From: Ferdinandcohnia sp036962705
GTDB taxonomy: Bacteria; Bacillota; Bacilli; Bacillales; Bacillaceae_L
Length of the DNA: 64,000 bases
Direction of reading: 5' to 3'
NCBI RefSeq assembly: GCF_036962705.1
Contig: NZ_JBALOQ010000003.1
Coordinates: 1-64,000 of the forward strand
The position numbers and the translations under genes are program-made. Below are positions 17,100 through 25,148 of the stretch, piece after piece. The notes beneath the pieces are model-generated. The model ran no database searches. It was not told where the DNA came from and saw nothing but the letters and a program-made list of their open reading frames with translations. The stretch's first letter is position 1; every line of letters begins with the position of its first letter.

Positions 17100-17183
17100 C
17101 GTAATCTCCTTTCAACCCATTTACCATTTAGTATAAACACATGACCCCTTTTCATTCTGAATATGGCAATATAGGCAGAAAGA

Positions 17184-17211
17184 AAAAAGCCAACCATAAG
17201 ATTGACTTTTT
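17184..17211 (-). terminator. Terminator after dapA
   Basis: A 10-bp stem with one mismatch (17184-17193 with 17202-17211) is followed by TTTTTTTCTTT on the minus strand, 11 nt past the dapA stop. It ends the asd-dapG-dapA unit. Confidence 0.8.
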
Positions 17212-17222
17212 CATTTATGTTA

Positions 17223-18092
17223 TTAATTTGAAAGTAAATTTGATAATTGAATTCGTTCTTGCTCATTTAATGGGACAAGCGGCAAGCGAACAGATCCAAC
17301 ATCTAGTCCCTTTATTTGAAGAGCTGTTTTTACAGGTACAGGATTTGGAGCTGTAAATAGTCCCTTCATGATTGGTAATAGCATTTGATGTTGGCTTGCA
17401 GCTTCAGATATATTACCTGCTAAAAATGCTTTTACCATTTGTTGCATCTCATTGCCAATTACATGGGCAGCAACCGATACGACACCTTTTGCACCAATTG
17501 AAAGTGCTGGTAATGTAATGCCATCATCACCACTGTATAAGTCAAAATTATCATCTGTATTTGCAATAATTTCAGTCATTGCCTCTAAACTTCCGCTCGC
17601 TTCTTTTACAGCTACGATATTCGGAATCTTAGATAACTTAATAATGGTTTCAACCGACATATTAATAATCGATCTACCAGGAATATTGTATAGCATAACA
17701 GGTAGATTTGTACTTTCAGCAATTGTTTTAAAATGCTGATAAAGACCTTCTTGATTTGGCTTGTTATAGTACGGTACCACAAGCATAATTCCGTCAACAC
17801 CAGCTTCCTGTGCTTTCTTAGTAAGCTCCATTGATGCGTACGTATTATTACTACCAGTTCCAGCAATGACAGGAACTCGACTGTCAACTACTTTTACAAC
17901 ATGACGGAAAAGCGCCACTTTTTCCTCAGATGATAATGTGGGAGATTCACCTGTTGTCCCTGCTACAACCAGTGATTCTGTACCATTGTTTAATAAATAA
18001 TTGATCAACTGAGTTGTTTTACCGAAGTCAATGTTTCCTTTATTATCAAATGGTGTCACCATCGCCGTAGAGATTCTTCCAAAATCAATCAT
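17223..18092 (-). CDS. dapA: 4-hydroxy-tetrahydrodipicolinate synthase
   Basis: A 289-aa TIM-barrel enzyme condensing pyruvate with aspartate semialdehyde, the first step of the DAP/lysine branch and the source of dipicolinate. The Schiff-base lysine is K163 (VAVKEASG), the proton-relay tyrosine Y135 (LYNIPGRS) and the GTTGE loop is at 45-49. I start at ATG 18092 (MIDFGRISTAMVTPF), with AGGTG 7 nt upstream; the longer frame from 18143 lacks an RBS. It lies downstream of dapG with a weak hairpin in the gap. Confidence 0.95.
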   Translation of the reverse strand: MIDFGRISTAMVTPFDNKGNIDFGKTTQLINYLLNNGTESLVVAGTTGESPTLSSEEKVALFRHVVKVVDSRVPVIAGTGSNNTYASMELTKKAQEAGVDGIMLVVPYYNKPNQEGLYQHFKTIAESTNLPVMLYNIPGRSIINMSVETIIKLSKIPNIVAVKEASGSLEAMTEIIANTDDNFDLYSGDDGITLPALSIGAKGVVSVAAHVIGNEMQQMVKAFLAGNISEAASQHQMLLPIMKGLFTAPNPVPVKTALQIKGLDVGSVRLPLVPLNEQERIQLSNLLSN

Positions 18093-18191
18093 GCTTTTAC
18101 ACCTACTCCCATCATTTACGCCTAGCATTTCAATTAAATACAACTAGGCTTGATCAAAAAAATTAAAAACCTTAATGATATTGAAAAGAGA

Positions 18192-18220
18192 AGGGACACC
18201 CCACAATCGCAAGGCTCCCT
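18192..18220 (-). terminator. Weak hairpin between dapG and dapA
   Basis: AGGGA/TCCCT plus CC/GG pairs around small bulges form an imperfect stem, followed on the minus strand by TCTCTTTTC. It could be a partial terminator lowering dapA relative to dapG. The structure is imperfect. Confidence 0.4.
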
Positions 18221-18231
18221 ACTTATTCATC

Positions 18232-19473
18232 TTAATAGTCTACCACTTCTGCACCAACAGGTCCATCTGATAAATGGAATGCTTTATGCAGAGCATTAAT
18301 CGCTTCCTTCATATCAGACTCTTTTACAAGTACCCAAATCGTTGAAAGGCTATCTGCGGACTGCAGGATTTGAATTCCTTTTTCCGAGAGTGCTGTTACA
18401 ATTCTAGCAGTTACTCCAGGTACCCCGTTCATGCCCGCTCCAACTGTCGCTACCTTTGCACATTTTTCATTAACCTGTGGTTCATATCCCATTTCCTTCA
18501 GTTTATTAACAGCGCGTGCTGTCATATCCCCTGAAACTGTGTAGACAACACCATTTGGCGTGATGTTAAAGAAATCTACACTAATCTTTTCATTTGCCAT
18601 GGCCTTAAATACTTCTGTTTGAAGATTGTATTGGCCTTTTTTGGCTAGGACTTTTAATTGAGTTACATTTGTCACATGAGCAATGCCCGTGATCAATCTT
18701 TCCTTAACCTCGACACCTCTGCGCTTTTCTATTGTGGTCACAAGTGTACCAGGTGCATCGGTGTAAGTTGAACGTACTCTAATTGGCACCTTTGCCTCCA
18801 TCGCAATTTCAACAGCACGTGGGTGTATTACCTTCGCACCCTGGTACGCCATGTTTACAATTTCGTTGTATGTGACCACAGATAATGGCTTTGCATCCCC
18901 AACGATACGAGGGTCTGCCGTCATAACACCTTCTACATCAGTAAAAATATCAATCCATTCAGCTTGCAGTGCAACACCAAGAGCAGCTGCGGATGTATCA
19001 CTTCCACCTCTACCAAGAGTCGTAATATCCCCTATTTTAGATATTCCTTGAAAACCTGTTACTACTACCACATCATGGTCTTCAAGGGTTTGAAGTAATC
19101 TATCGCACTTCATTTCAGTAATTCTCGCATTTGAATGGTCATTATTTGTACGAAAGCCAGCCTGCCCACCGTTTAAGGCAGTTGCTGAAATTCCAGTCTG
19201 ATTCAACATATTGGTGAAAACAACACTGGAAATAATCTCACCGCAGGACACTAGCATATCCATTTCCCTGTTGCTAAGCTTAGAATTTATATCCCCGACT
19301 AAGCTTAATAGTGTATCTGTTGCATATGGGTCACCCATGCGTCCCATAGCTGATACAACGACAACTACTTTATATCCATCTGAGACAGCACTTTCGATAT
19401 GTGTTCTTGCTCTTTCACGAGATTCTTCATCTCGCACTGAGGTTCCGCCAAATTTTTGTACAACAATATTCAT
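18232..19473 (-). CDS. dapG: Aspartokinase I (diaminopimelate-sensitive)
   Basis: A 413-aa aspartate kinase forming aspartyl phosphate, the entry step of the aspartate family. The kinase motif KFGGTSV is at residues 7-13 and DIFTDVEGV near 193-201, with two C-terminal ACT domains for allosteric control (ITGIAHV... and VGAGMNGVPGV...). Sequence and neighbours match B. subtilis DapG rather than LysC or ThrD. This isozyme supplies DAP and dipicolinate in sporulation. The ATG follows GAGGTGG, 28 nt downstream of asd. Confidence 0.95.
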   Translation of the reverse strand: MNIVVQKFGGTSVRDEESRERARTHIESAVSDGYKVVVVVSAMGRMGDPYATDTLLSLVGDINSKLSNREMDMLVSCGEIISSVVFTNMLNQTGISATALNGGQAGFRTNNDHSNARITEMKCDRLLQTLEDHDVVVVTGFQGISKIGDITTLGRGGSDTSAAALGVALQAEWIDIFTDVEGVMTADPRIVGDAKPLSVVTYNEIVNMAYQGAKVIHPRAVEIAMEAKVPIRVRSTYTDAPGTLVTTIEKRRGVEVKERLITGIAHVTNVTQLKVLAKKGQYNLQTEVFKAMANEKISVDFFNITPNGVVYTVSGDMTARAVNKLKEMGYEPQVNEKCAKVATVGAGMNGVPGVTARIVTALSEKGIQILQSADSLSTIWVLVKESDMKEAINALHKAFHLSDGPVGAEVVDY

Positions 19474-19501
19474 GAAACCACCTCATGTTTGGTTGAAACG
19501 A

Positions 19502-20554
19502 TTATTTTGCAACTAAACCTAGCTTTAACAGACTGCCTGCAATTTGTACTGAGTTCCATGCTGCACCTTTTAATAGGTTGTCAGATACTACCCACATGTG
19601 GAATCCATTATCTTGGTCTAGGTCTCTTCTGATTCTTCCTACAAATACATCTTTTTTACCGACTGCATGAATTGGCATTGGGTATACTTGTTCTTCGGGA
19701 TTATCCTGTAATACAATTCCTGGTGCGGATGCTAATAAATCTTTTACTTCCTGTGCAGAAACCCCATTTTGAGCCGTTTCAAAATAAACAGATTCAGAAT
19801 GTCCAGTTTCAACCGGTAAACGAACACAGGTAGCAGCAACATGAAGATCCGGTAAATGCATAATCTTCTTCGTTTCGTTAATCATTTTCATTTCTTCAAA
19901 AGTGAAACCATTATCCTCAAATTTATCAATTTGTGGAATTGCATTAAAGGCAATTTGATAATGCTTCTTGTCACCTTTTACAGGTAAAACCTGTGGAGTA
20001 AATTCATTTCCTTCAATGATATCCTTTGTCTGCTCATTCATTTCTTCGATGGCAGCTACACCAGAACCTGAAACTGCTTGATAGGTTGAAACAATAACTT
20101 TTGATAAACCATAGGCTCTACGAATGGGCTCTAAGGCTACAACCATTTGAATAGTTGAACAGTTTGGATTTGCGATAATACCATTGTGATTAAGAAGGTC
20201 ATTTTCATTTACCTCCGGAACAACAAGAGGTACATTTTCAGCCATTCTAAATGCACTTGTGTTATCTACTACAATCGCACCTCGTTTTACAGCTTCTGGA
20301 GCTAGTTCTTTCGAAACGCCACCACCAGCACTAAATAAAGCAATATCAACACCTTCAAATTTTTCTGGTGTTGCTACCTCAACTGTTACTTCGTTACCCT
20401 TATACGTAATCTTTTTACCAGCAGAACGTTCTGATGATAATAAAGTTAATTTTGTTAATGGAAAATTTGTTTCTTCAAGTGTTTTGAGCATTTGCATTCC
20501 TACTGCGCCTGTAGCACCTACAACCGCAACATGTAATTCTTTTTCTACTGTCAT
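19502..20554 (-). CDS. asd: Aspartate-semialdehyde dehydrogenase
   Basis: A 350-aa NADPH-dependent enzyme reducing aspartyl phosphate to the semialdehyde, which feeds lysine, threonine, methionine and dipicolinate synthesis. Nucleotide-binding GATGAVG is at 13-19, catalytic Cys132 lies in NPNCST, and the late conserved histidine in PVETGHSES. The ATG has an AAGGGG RBS. It begins the asd-dapG-dapA group just downstream of dpaB, so aspartate flux and dipicolinate synthase genes are neighbours, as in B. subtilis. Confidence 0.96.
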   Translation of the reverse strand: MTVEKELHVAVVGATGAVGMQMLKTLEETNFPLTKLTLLSSERSAGKKITYKGNEVTVEVATPEKFEGVDIALFSAGGGVSKELAPEAVKRGAIVVDNTSAFRMAENVPLVVPEVNENDLLNHNGIIANPNCSTIQMVVALEPIRRAYGLSKVIVSTYQAVSGSGVAAIEEMNEQTKDIIEGNEFTPQVLPVKGDKKHYQIAFNAIPQIDKFEDNGFTFEEMKMINETKKIMHLPDLHVAATCVRLPVETGHSESVYFETAQNGVSAQEVKDLLASAPGIVLQDNPEEQVYPMPIHAVGKKDVFVGRIRRDLDQDNGFHMWVVSDNLLKGAAWNSVQIAGSLLKLGLVAK

Positions 20555-20610
20555 TTGATATTCCCCTTCCTGGTAATACTAGAACGTCTAATTTTCGTTT
20601 AATGATATAT

Positions 20611-20619
20611 ATTTTACCA
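20611..20619 (-). promoter_or_regulatory. Possible extended -10 promoter for asd
   Basis: TGG-TAAAAT on the minus strand has the TGn extension of a sigma-A -10 element, about 57 nt upstream of the asd start. No good -35 is seen. Confidence 0.4.
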
Positions 20620-20679
20620 CATACAAGTACTAAAGGAGAGAAGAATTTTCATTCTTTCTCGTTTAGTATGAAAATTTCA

Positions 20680-21285
20680 TCAATTTTCGTCGTCTCGGAA
20701 CCTTTCTACAATGACTGGCTGTAATTGTTTTCCTTCAATTGCTGCTGCAACAGTGTCGCGAAGCTCAGTCATACGAGCAACCATTGAATTAGGTTTCTTC
20801 GTTGGTGCATCCTGGCCATACGGGATAAAATAAATATTTTTTGTTGCCATAAGTCTCATTAAGTTAACACCATTTAACCCTAAAGCGTCATTCGTAGAAA
20901 TTCCTAAAACAACTGGACTTTGATTACGTAATGTTGCCTTTGCAGCCATTAAAACAGGGGAATCCGTTAAGGCGTTTGCGAATTTACTCATGGAATTCCC
21001 TGTAAGCGGTGCTATCACCATGCAATCAAGTGGGATTTTAGGTCCTAATGGTTCTGCTTTTACAATTGAATCTATCACTTTATTACCAGTGACTTTTTCA
21101 ATTCTTTCAATCCATTCTGCACCTTCTCCAAAACGTGTATTCGTTGACTGGACAGTCCAAGAGACGACAGGTAATACTTCAGCACCCTCATCAACAAGTC
21201 TAATAATTTCAGGCAATACCGCATCATACGTACAATGGGATCCCGTAACACCAAATCCGATTCTTTTCCCTTTTAATGAAGTCAT
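20680..21285 (-). CDS. dpaB: Dipicolinate synthase subunit B
   Basis: A 201-aa flavoprotein-like subunit (SpoVFB) that with DpaA oxidises the DapA product to dipicolinic acid in the mother cell; dipicolinate with calcium dehydrates the spore core. The flavin-type fold signature appears as GVTGSHCTYDA at the N-terminus and PLTGNSMSKFANALTDSPV mid-protein. ATG 21285 (MTSLKGKRIGFG) follows AGAGGAG and lies 1 nt after the dpaA stop. The longer frame from 21348 would overlap dpaA and is not supported. Confidence 0.96.
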   Translation of the reverse strand: MTSLKGKRIGFGVTGSHCTYDAVLPEIIRLVDEGAEVLPVVSWTVQSTNTRFGEGAEWIERIEKVTGNKVIDSIVKAEPLGPKIPLDCMVIAPLTGNSMSKFANALTDSPVLMAAKATLRNQSPVVLGISTNDALGLNGVNLMRLMATKNIYFIPYGQDAPTKKPNSMVARMTELRDTVAAAIEGKQLQPVIVERFRDDEN

Positions 21286-21286
21286 A

Positions 21287-22186
21287 TTATTCGTTCTCCT
21301 CTCTTTGTTGTAATAACTCAAGAAGTAGTTGAGATAATACATTCGCAACGATTTGCCCAGCAGTCTTTGGAGCTACAATACCGGGTAATCCTGGTGCTAA
21401 TAATGCTTTAATTCCTCTTTTTTCTGCATATCTAAAATCAGTTCCCCCTGGTTTTGAGGCTAGATCAACAATCAATGTGTGGGCAGGCATTTTTGAAATC
21501 ACACTTGCCGTTACAATTAAATGTGGGATGGTATTAATACAAACATCAATATTCTTAACCTCGTCAGCAAGATTTGAGAGCTGAAATGGTGTTAATCCCA
21601 TTTCTGAAATTCTCGCAATATGCTCTGTTTTTCTGGCACCTACTTTTACGTTTGCTCCTAATGCAGCAAAGCTTCTTGCCACACTCATGCCAACCCTTCC
21701 TAGTCCTAGTACCGCAACATTCGAATTATGAATCGTTATATCCGTATGTTGGATGACCATCATAATTGTACCTTCAACCGTTGGAATGGAATTATAGATG
21801 GCTACATCATCTCTTTCAAATAAACGCACTAATTTACGATTTGTTGCATTAATAATCCCATCTAAATACGAATTGCTAATTCCAGAATAAACAACACAGT
21901 GTTTAGGTGTTTGTGATAAGATTTCTTCTGATAAGACCACCGTTTCATTTGAAAAGATCGTTTCGACCTCGCCTTCACTGTTTGTTCCGGATACTGGCAA
22001 AATAATCGCATCTATATCTGTAAAGTCGATTTCGTCTAATCGTTCCTTTGAAGCTCCTGTGAATCCATGGTCTAATTGATCAAATCCAATTAATGAAAGC
22101 CGTGCATCTAATTCAATTAGTTTACGAATCACTTCTAATTGTCGTGCATCTCCACCAATAATTGCTATATGCATATCGGTTAACAT
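21287..22186 (-). CDS. dpaA: Dipicolinate synthase subunit A
   Basis: A 299-aa Rossmann-fold subunit (SpoVFA). The N-terminus MHIAIIGGDARQLEVIRKL matches the family, and a second nucleotide-binding site is VAVLGLGRVGMSVARSF near 158-174. It acts with DpaB in the mother cell. The ATG has AAGGTGAT 5-6 nt upstream. The gene has an unusually long leader for this window (about 150 nt from a candidate sigma-K promoter). Confidence 0.96.
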   Translation of the reverse strand: MLTDMHIAIIGGDARQLEVIRKLIELDARLSLIGFDQLDHGFTGASKERLDEIDFTDIDAIILPVSGTNSEGEVETIFSNETVVLSEEILSQTPKHCVVYSGISNSYLDGIINATNRKLVRLFERDDVAIYNSIPTVEGTIMMVIQHTDITIHNSNVAVLGLGRVGMSVARSFAALGANVKVGARKTEHIARISEMGLTPFQLSNLADEVKNIDVCINTIPHLIVTASVISKMPAHTLIVDLASKPGGTDFRYAEKRGIKALLAPGLPGIVAPKTAGQIVANVLSQLLLELLQQREENE

Positions 22187-22227
22187 ACGTTATATCACCT
22201 TCTTTTACCAAAATAAAACTCGAATGA

Positions 22228-22252
22228 ATGTGAGTAAGTAAACGTCTCACAT
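22228..22252 (-). other. Hairpin in dpaA leader
   Basis: ATGTGAG/CTCACAT (22228-22234 with 22246-22252) forms a 7-bp stem with an 11-nt loop about 45 nt upstream of the dpaA start. No T-run follows. Role unknown. Confidence 0.35.
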
Positions 22253-22340
22253 CAGCGACCTTCGGTTTCTTCTACCTATAATCTTTGTTGAGGGATGGCT
22301 CCCACAATTAATAAAATCACCATAATTTTATCTACTCCAC

Positions 22341-22369
22341 CATACTATGAGGCATTTCTGAAATAGGTG
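22341..22369 (-). promoter_or_regulatory. Candidate sigma-K promoter for dpaAB
   Basis: On the minus strand CACC (22369-22366), a 16-nt spacer and CATAGTATG (22349-22341) match the sigma-K consensus mACm-N16-CATAnnnTA with one mismatch in the last base. spoVF is known to be mother-cell, sigma-K controlled in B. subtilis. The predicted leader is about 150 nt. Confidence 0.5.
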
Positions 22370-22418
22370 AATGAACAAGATAAAATTTGCTTAGGATAAT
22401 TTTCTTACGGTAAAATAT

Positions 22419-22446
22419 AAAAAACCCACGGAATATCCGTGGGTTT
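22419..22446 (-). terminator. Intrinsic terminator after ymxH
   Basis: An 11-bp perfect stem (22422-22432 with 22436-22446) with a 3-nt loop and a T-run on the minus strand. It separates ymxH from dpaA. Confidence 0.92.
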
Positions 22447-22456
22447 AACTTGTTTT

Positions 22457-22717
22457 CTATTCAATTTCCTCTGCACTATCTTCATCTGGAATATCAATGA
22501 TGATCATATCTGTTCCAATTTTACGAATATGCTGCCACGACACACGGACTTCATTTCCTTGCTTTTTTAAACCAAACCATTTTAAAGACGGAATAATAAG
22601 AGCCTTAATTTGTCCTGTTCTTTCATCAATTTCTAAATCAGTTTGACCTAAAACACCAAGTCTTTCAGCACGTTTGACATCGACAATTTCTTTACCACTT
22701 AATTCACTTAGCCTCAA
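22457..22717 (-). CDS. ymxH: PRC-barrel YlmC/YmxH family sporulation protein
   Basis: An 86-aa PRC-barrel-like protein of the YlmC/YmxH family, function unknown but sporulation-associated. I choose TTG 22717: the product then begins RLSELSGKEIVDVKRAERLG as in B. subtilis YmxH, and AAGGGGTGG lies about 5 nt upstream. The ATG at 22765 would add 16 unconserved residues without an RBS. A CATAAAAT hexamer-like element upstream could be a sigma-E -10, which is weakly supported. Confidence 0.85.
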   Translation of the reverse strand: MRLSELSGKEIVDVKRAERLGVLGQTDLEIDERTGQIKALIIPSLKWFGLKKQGNEVRVSWQHIRKIGTDMIIIDIPDEDSAEEIE

Positions 22718-22778
22718 AAAGACCACCCCTTCATTGTCCTTAATACATTTTATGGAGTAGTCCATTTATTTAGAAGCA

Positions 22779-24020
22779 TCAGTTTATAAGCTTTTGTGGC
22801 AATCCTTCAGTTGGACTAATTAACGCCAGTGAAAAATCATCTGTAAATACTTGTTTTGCCATTGTGTTTACACTATTTTCATTTACTTTATTAATTTCAT
22901 CTAAAATCTGATCAAGACTCTTATGTTCTTTTAATAATAATTCATTTTTCCCGTTACGACTCATCCTGCTATTTGTACTTTCAAGGCTTAGCATAAGGCT
23001 GCCCTTCATTTGTTCCTTGCTATTCTTTAATTCTTTTTCAGTAATACCTTCTGCTTTCAGCTTTGCCAAAGTATCCTGAATCGTTTCAAATAACAGATTT
23101 AATTGCTTACTTCCTGTTCCCCCGTAGATTGTCACCATCCCGGTATCCTTATAAGAGGAATGATAGGAGAAAACAGAATATGCAAGGCCTCTTTGCTCAC
23201 GAACTTCCTGGAATAATCGACTGCTCATGCTGCCACCAAGAATATTATTTAACACGATTAAGTCATACACATCTTTATCCCCGATTTGCAAGCCATTAAA
23301 GCCAAGGCAGAGGTGAGCTTGTTCGGTTTCTTTTTTACGAGTGATTTTATTTGTATGGAATGATGGCTTTTGTAGTTCCTGTTTTGTTTGATTACCAGAA
23401 TAGCTACCAAAATACGCTTCAACTTCAGATATAAAATTTTCATCAATATTCCCTGCAATTGATACAACCACTTTATCCGGGGTATACATATCATTCATAT
23501 ATTGACGTAGCTTATCTCCATTAAAGGTATCTAACGTTTCTTCAGTGCCCAGTATCGGATATCCTAATGGATGATTCTCATAGCTAGCTTTACTTAATAA
23601 GTCATGGACGATATCATCTGGTGTATCCTCATACATTTTAATTTCTTCGAAGACTACATTTTTTTCTTTTTTCAATTCTTCCTCATCAAAGGTTGAATTA
23701 AAAAACATATCAGCAAGGACATCTAATGCATATTTTGCATGTTCATCTAATACCTTTGCATAATAACAAGTATACTCTTTAGATGTGAACGCATTTACCT
23801 GTCCACCTATACTATCAAAAGACTCCGCAATTTCTCTTGCAGATCTTGTTTTTGTTCCTTTGAAAAACATGTGCTCTAGAAAATGTGAAATTCCGTTAAT
23901 TTCCGGAGTTTCATTCCGTGACCCTGTCCCAATCCAGACACCAATTGCAACTGATCGAACAGTTGGGATGTTTTCTAATACAATTCTTACACCATTTTGA
24001 CAAGTATATTTTTTGATCAA
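22779..24020 (-). CDS. mlpA: M16 zinc metalloprotease MlpA (YmxG)
   Basis: A 413-aa processing-peptidase-like enzyme. The zinc motif HFLEH is complete at H46-H50, and the C-terminal substrate pair is present in EVREQRGLAYSVF, so this M16 protein is self-sufficient, unlike YmfF/YmfH. MlpA was described in B. subtilis as affecting extracellular protease gene expression. The start is TTG with GGAGG 9 nt upstream; the product begins MIKKYTCQNGVRIV. It lies between ylxY and ymxH. Confidence 0.92.
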   Translation of the reverse strand: MIKKYTCQNGVRIVLENIPTVRSVAIGVWIGTGSRNETPEINGISHFLEHMFFKGTKTRSAREIAESFDSIGGQVNAFTSKEYTCYYAKVLDEHAKYALDVLADMFFNSTFDEEELKKEKNVVFEEIKMYEDTPDDIVHDLLSKASYENHPLGYPILGTEETLDTFNGDKLRQYMNDMYTPDKVVVSIAGNIDENFISEVEAYFGSYSGNQTKQELQKPSFHTNKITRKKETEQAHLCLGFNGLQIGDKDVYDLIVLNNILGGSMSSRLFQEVREQRGLAYSVFSYHSSYKDTGMVTIYGGTGSKQLNLLFETIQDTLAKLKAEGITEKELKNSKEQMKGSLMLSLESTNSRMSRNGKNELLLKEHKSLDQILDEINKVNENSVNTMAKQVFTDDFSLALISPTEGLPQKLIN

Positions 24021-24052
24021 GGCTGTATTCCTCCAGTTCTAAAAACAACATG

Positions 24053-25027
24053 TTACTTTTTCTTTAGTATTATACGTTCTTCGCTTAATAATGTAGAAAC
24101 ATTGTCGATTGCAAGATCTTTTTGTTTAATTGAGAGAATTAATCTTTCAAGACTTTGAGCGGTTGGTGATGTCGGGTGCATTAGTACCATAGCACCAGGA
24201 TGAACTTTTCCCATTACTCTTTGTACCAATACATGTGGTTGTGGACGCTGCCAATCGATTGTATCAACACTCCACATAATTGTTTTCATTCCGAGTTCAT
24301 CTGCTATCTTAACAACTTCATCACGGTAACTGCCACTTGGAGGAGCAAAAAGAGTTGGCTTTTTACCTGTAGCTGCTTCAATTACCTGATTCGTTTTGAT
24401 TAATTGCTCCCTAACAAGCTCAGATGACAATGTTTTCATATCTGGATGTGTATAGGAATGATTGCCAACCTCATGCCCAGCATCTACAATCATTTTTGCT
24501 AAATCCGGATTTTCCTTGACCCATCTACCCTCTAAGAAAAAAGATGCTTTTACATTATGTTTCTTTAGGGTTTCAAGCATATCTGGAATATATTCATTGC
24601 CCCATGCTACATTTATTAAAAAGGAAACGATCGGTTTATTTGGATTTCCACGATAAATCGCTGAGGAAGGTAAATCTTCTAGATGAACCTTCGGAGAAAG
24701 TTGCTTAAACACAAGCTTGTTTACATCAAAGGTGCCATCTTTTTTCATCTTTTCATAGGAAGCTTGAATATCGACCTCAAGGCCATTTATGCCAGGAGTG
24801 GCTTTCCAAACAGGGTCTATCTTAGCATCTTCCGCTGGAATGCTATACTCGATTGCCCTTTTTTCAATTTCATTTAATAGCTGATCACCTTTACTGCTGA
24901 CAGGGATTGCATCAGCGCTTTGTTTTAATCCCTTAACGTAATCATTTGTATACGGATTATGTAATGAACCGATGGAAATCAATAAAATGCATATAAAAAC
25001 AAAAAATTGTATGTATTGTTTTTTCAT
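24053..25027 (-). CDS. ylxY: Polysaccharide-deacetylase-like sporulation protein YlxY
   Basis: A 324-aa secreted or membrane-anchored protein with one N-terminal hydrophobic segment (about 6-22) and a NodB-type domain (about 130-310). Motif 1, normally TFDDG with the catalytic and metal aspartates, is replaced by SFLINVAWGNEY at 135-146. Motif 2, NHSYTH at 189-194, keeps both histidines. The family is probably inactive or altered. Start ATG 25027 has GAGGGGG 5 nt upstream; a 26-residue longer frame lacks an RBS. It follows pnp behind a terminator. Confidence 0.9.
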   Translation of the reverse strand: MKKQYIQFFVFICILLISIGSLHNPYTNDYVKGLKQSADAIPVSSKGDQLLNEIEKRAIEYSIPAEDAKIDPVWKATPGINGLEVDIQASYEKMKKDGTFDVNKLVFKQLSPKVHLEDLPSSAIYRGNPNKPIVSFLINVAWGNEYIPDMLETLKKHNVKASFFLEGRWVKENPDLAKMIVDAGHEVGNHSYTHPDMKTLSSELVREQLIKTNQVIEAATGKKPTLFAPPSGSYRDEVVKIADELGMKTIMWSVDTIDWQRPQPHVLVQRVMGKVHPGAMVLMHPTSPTAQSLERLILSIKQKDLAIDNVSTLLSEERIILKKK

Positions 25028-25116
25028 AGCTATCCCCCTCTTTACTAGAAAATATGTAAAGGAGGGACAAGGTAGAACTGAAATCAGTATTTTAGGGAAA
25101 AGCATTTGTGAAACCT

Positions 25117-25140
25117 AAAAAGCCCGGCTTACCAGGCTTT
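25117..25140 (-). terminator. Intrinsic terminator of pnp
   Basis: A 9-bp stem with one G-T pair (25119-25127 with 25132-25140), a 4-nt loop and TTTTT on the minus strand, 8 nt past the pnp stop. Confidence 0.85.
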
Positions 25141-25148
25141 AGAAAAAA

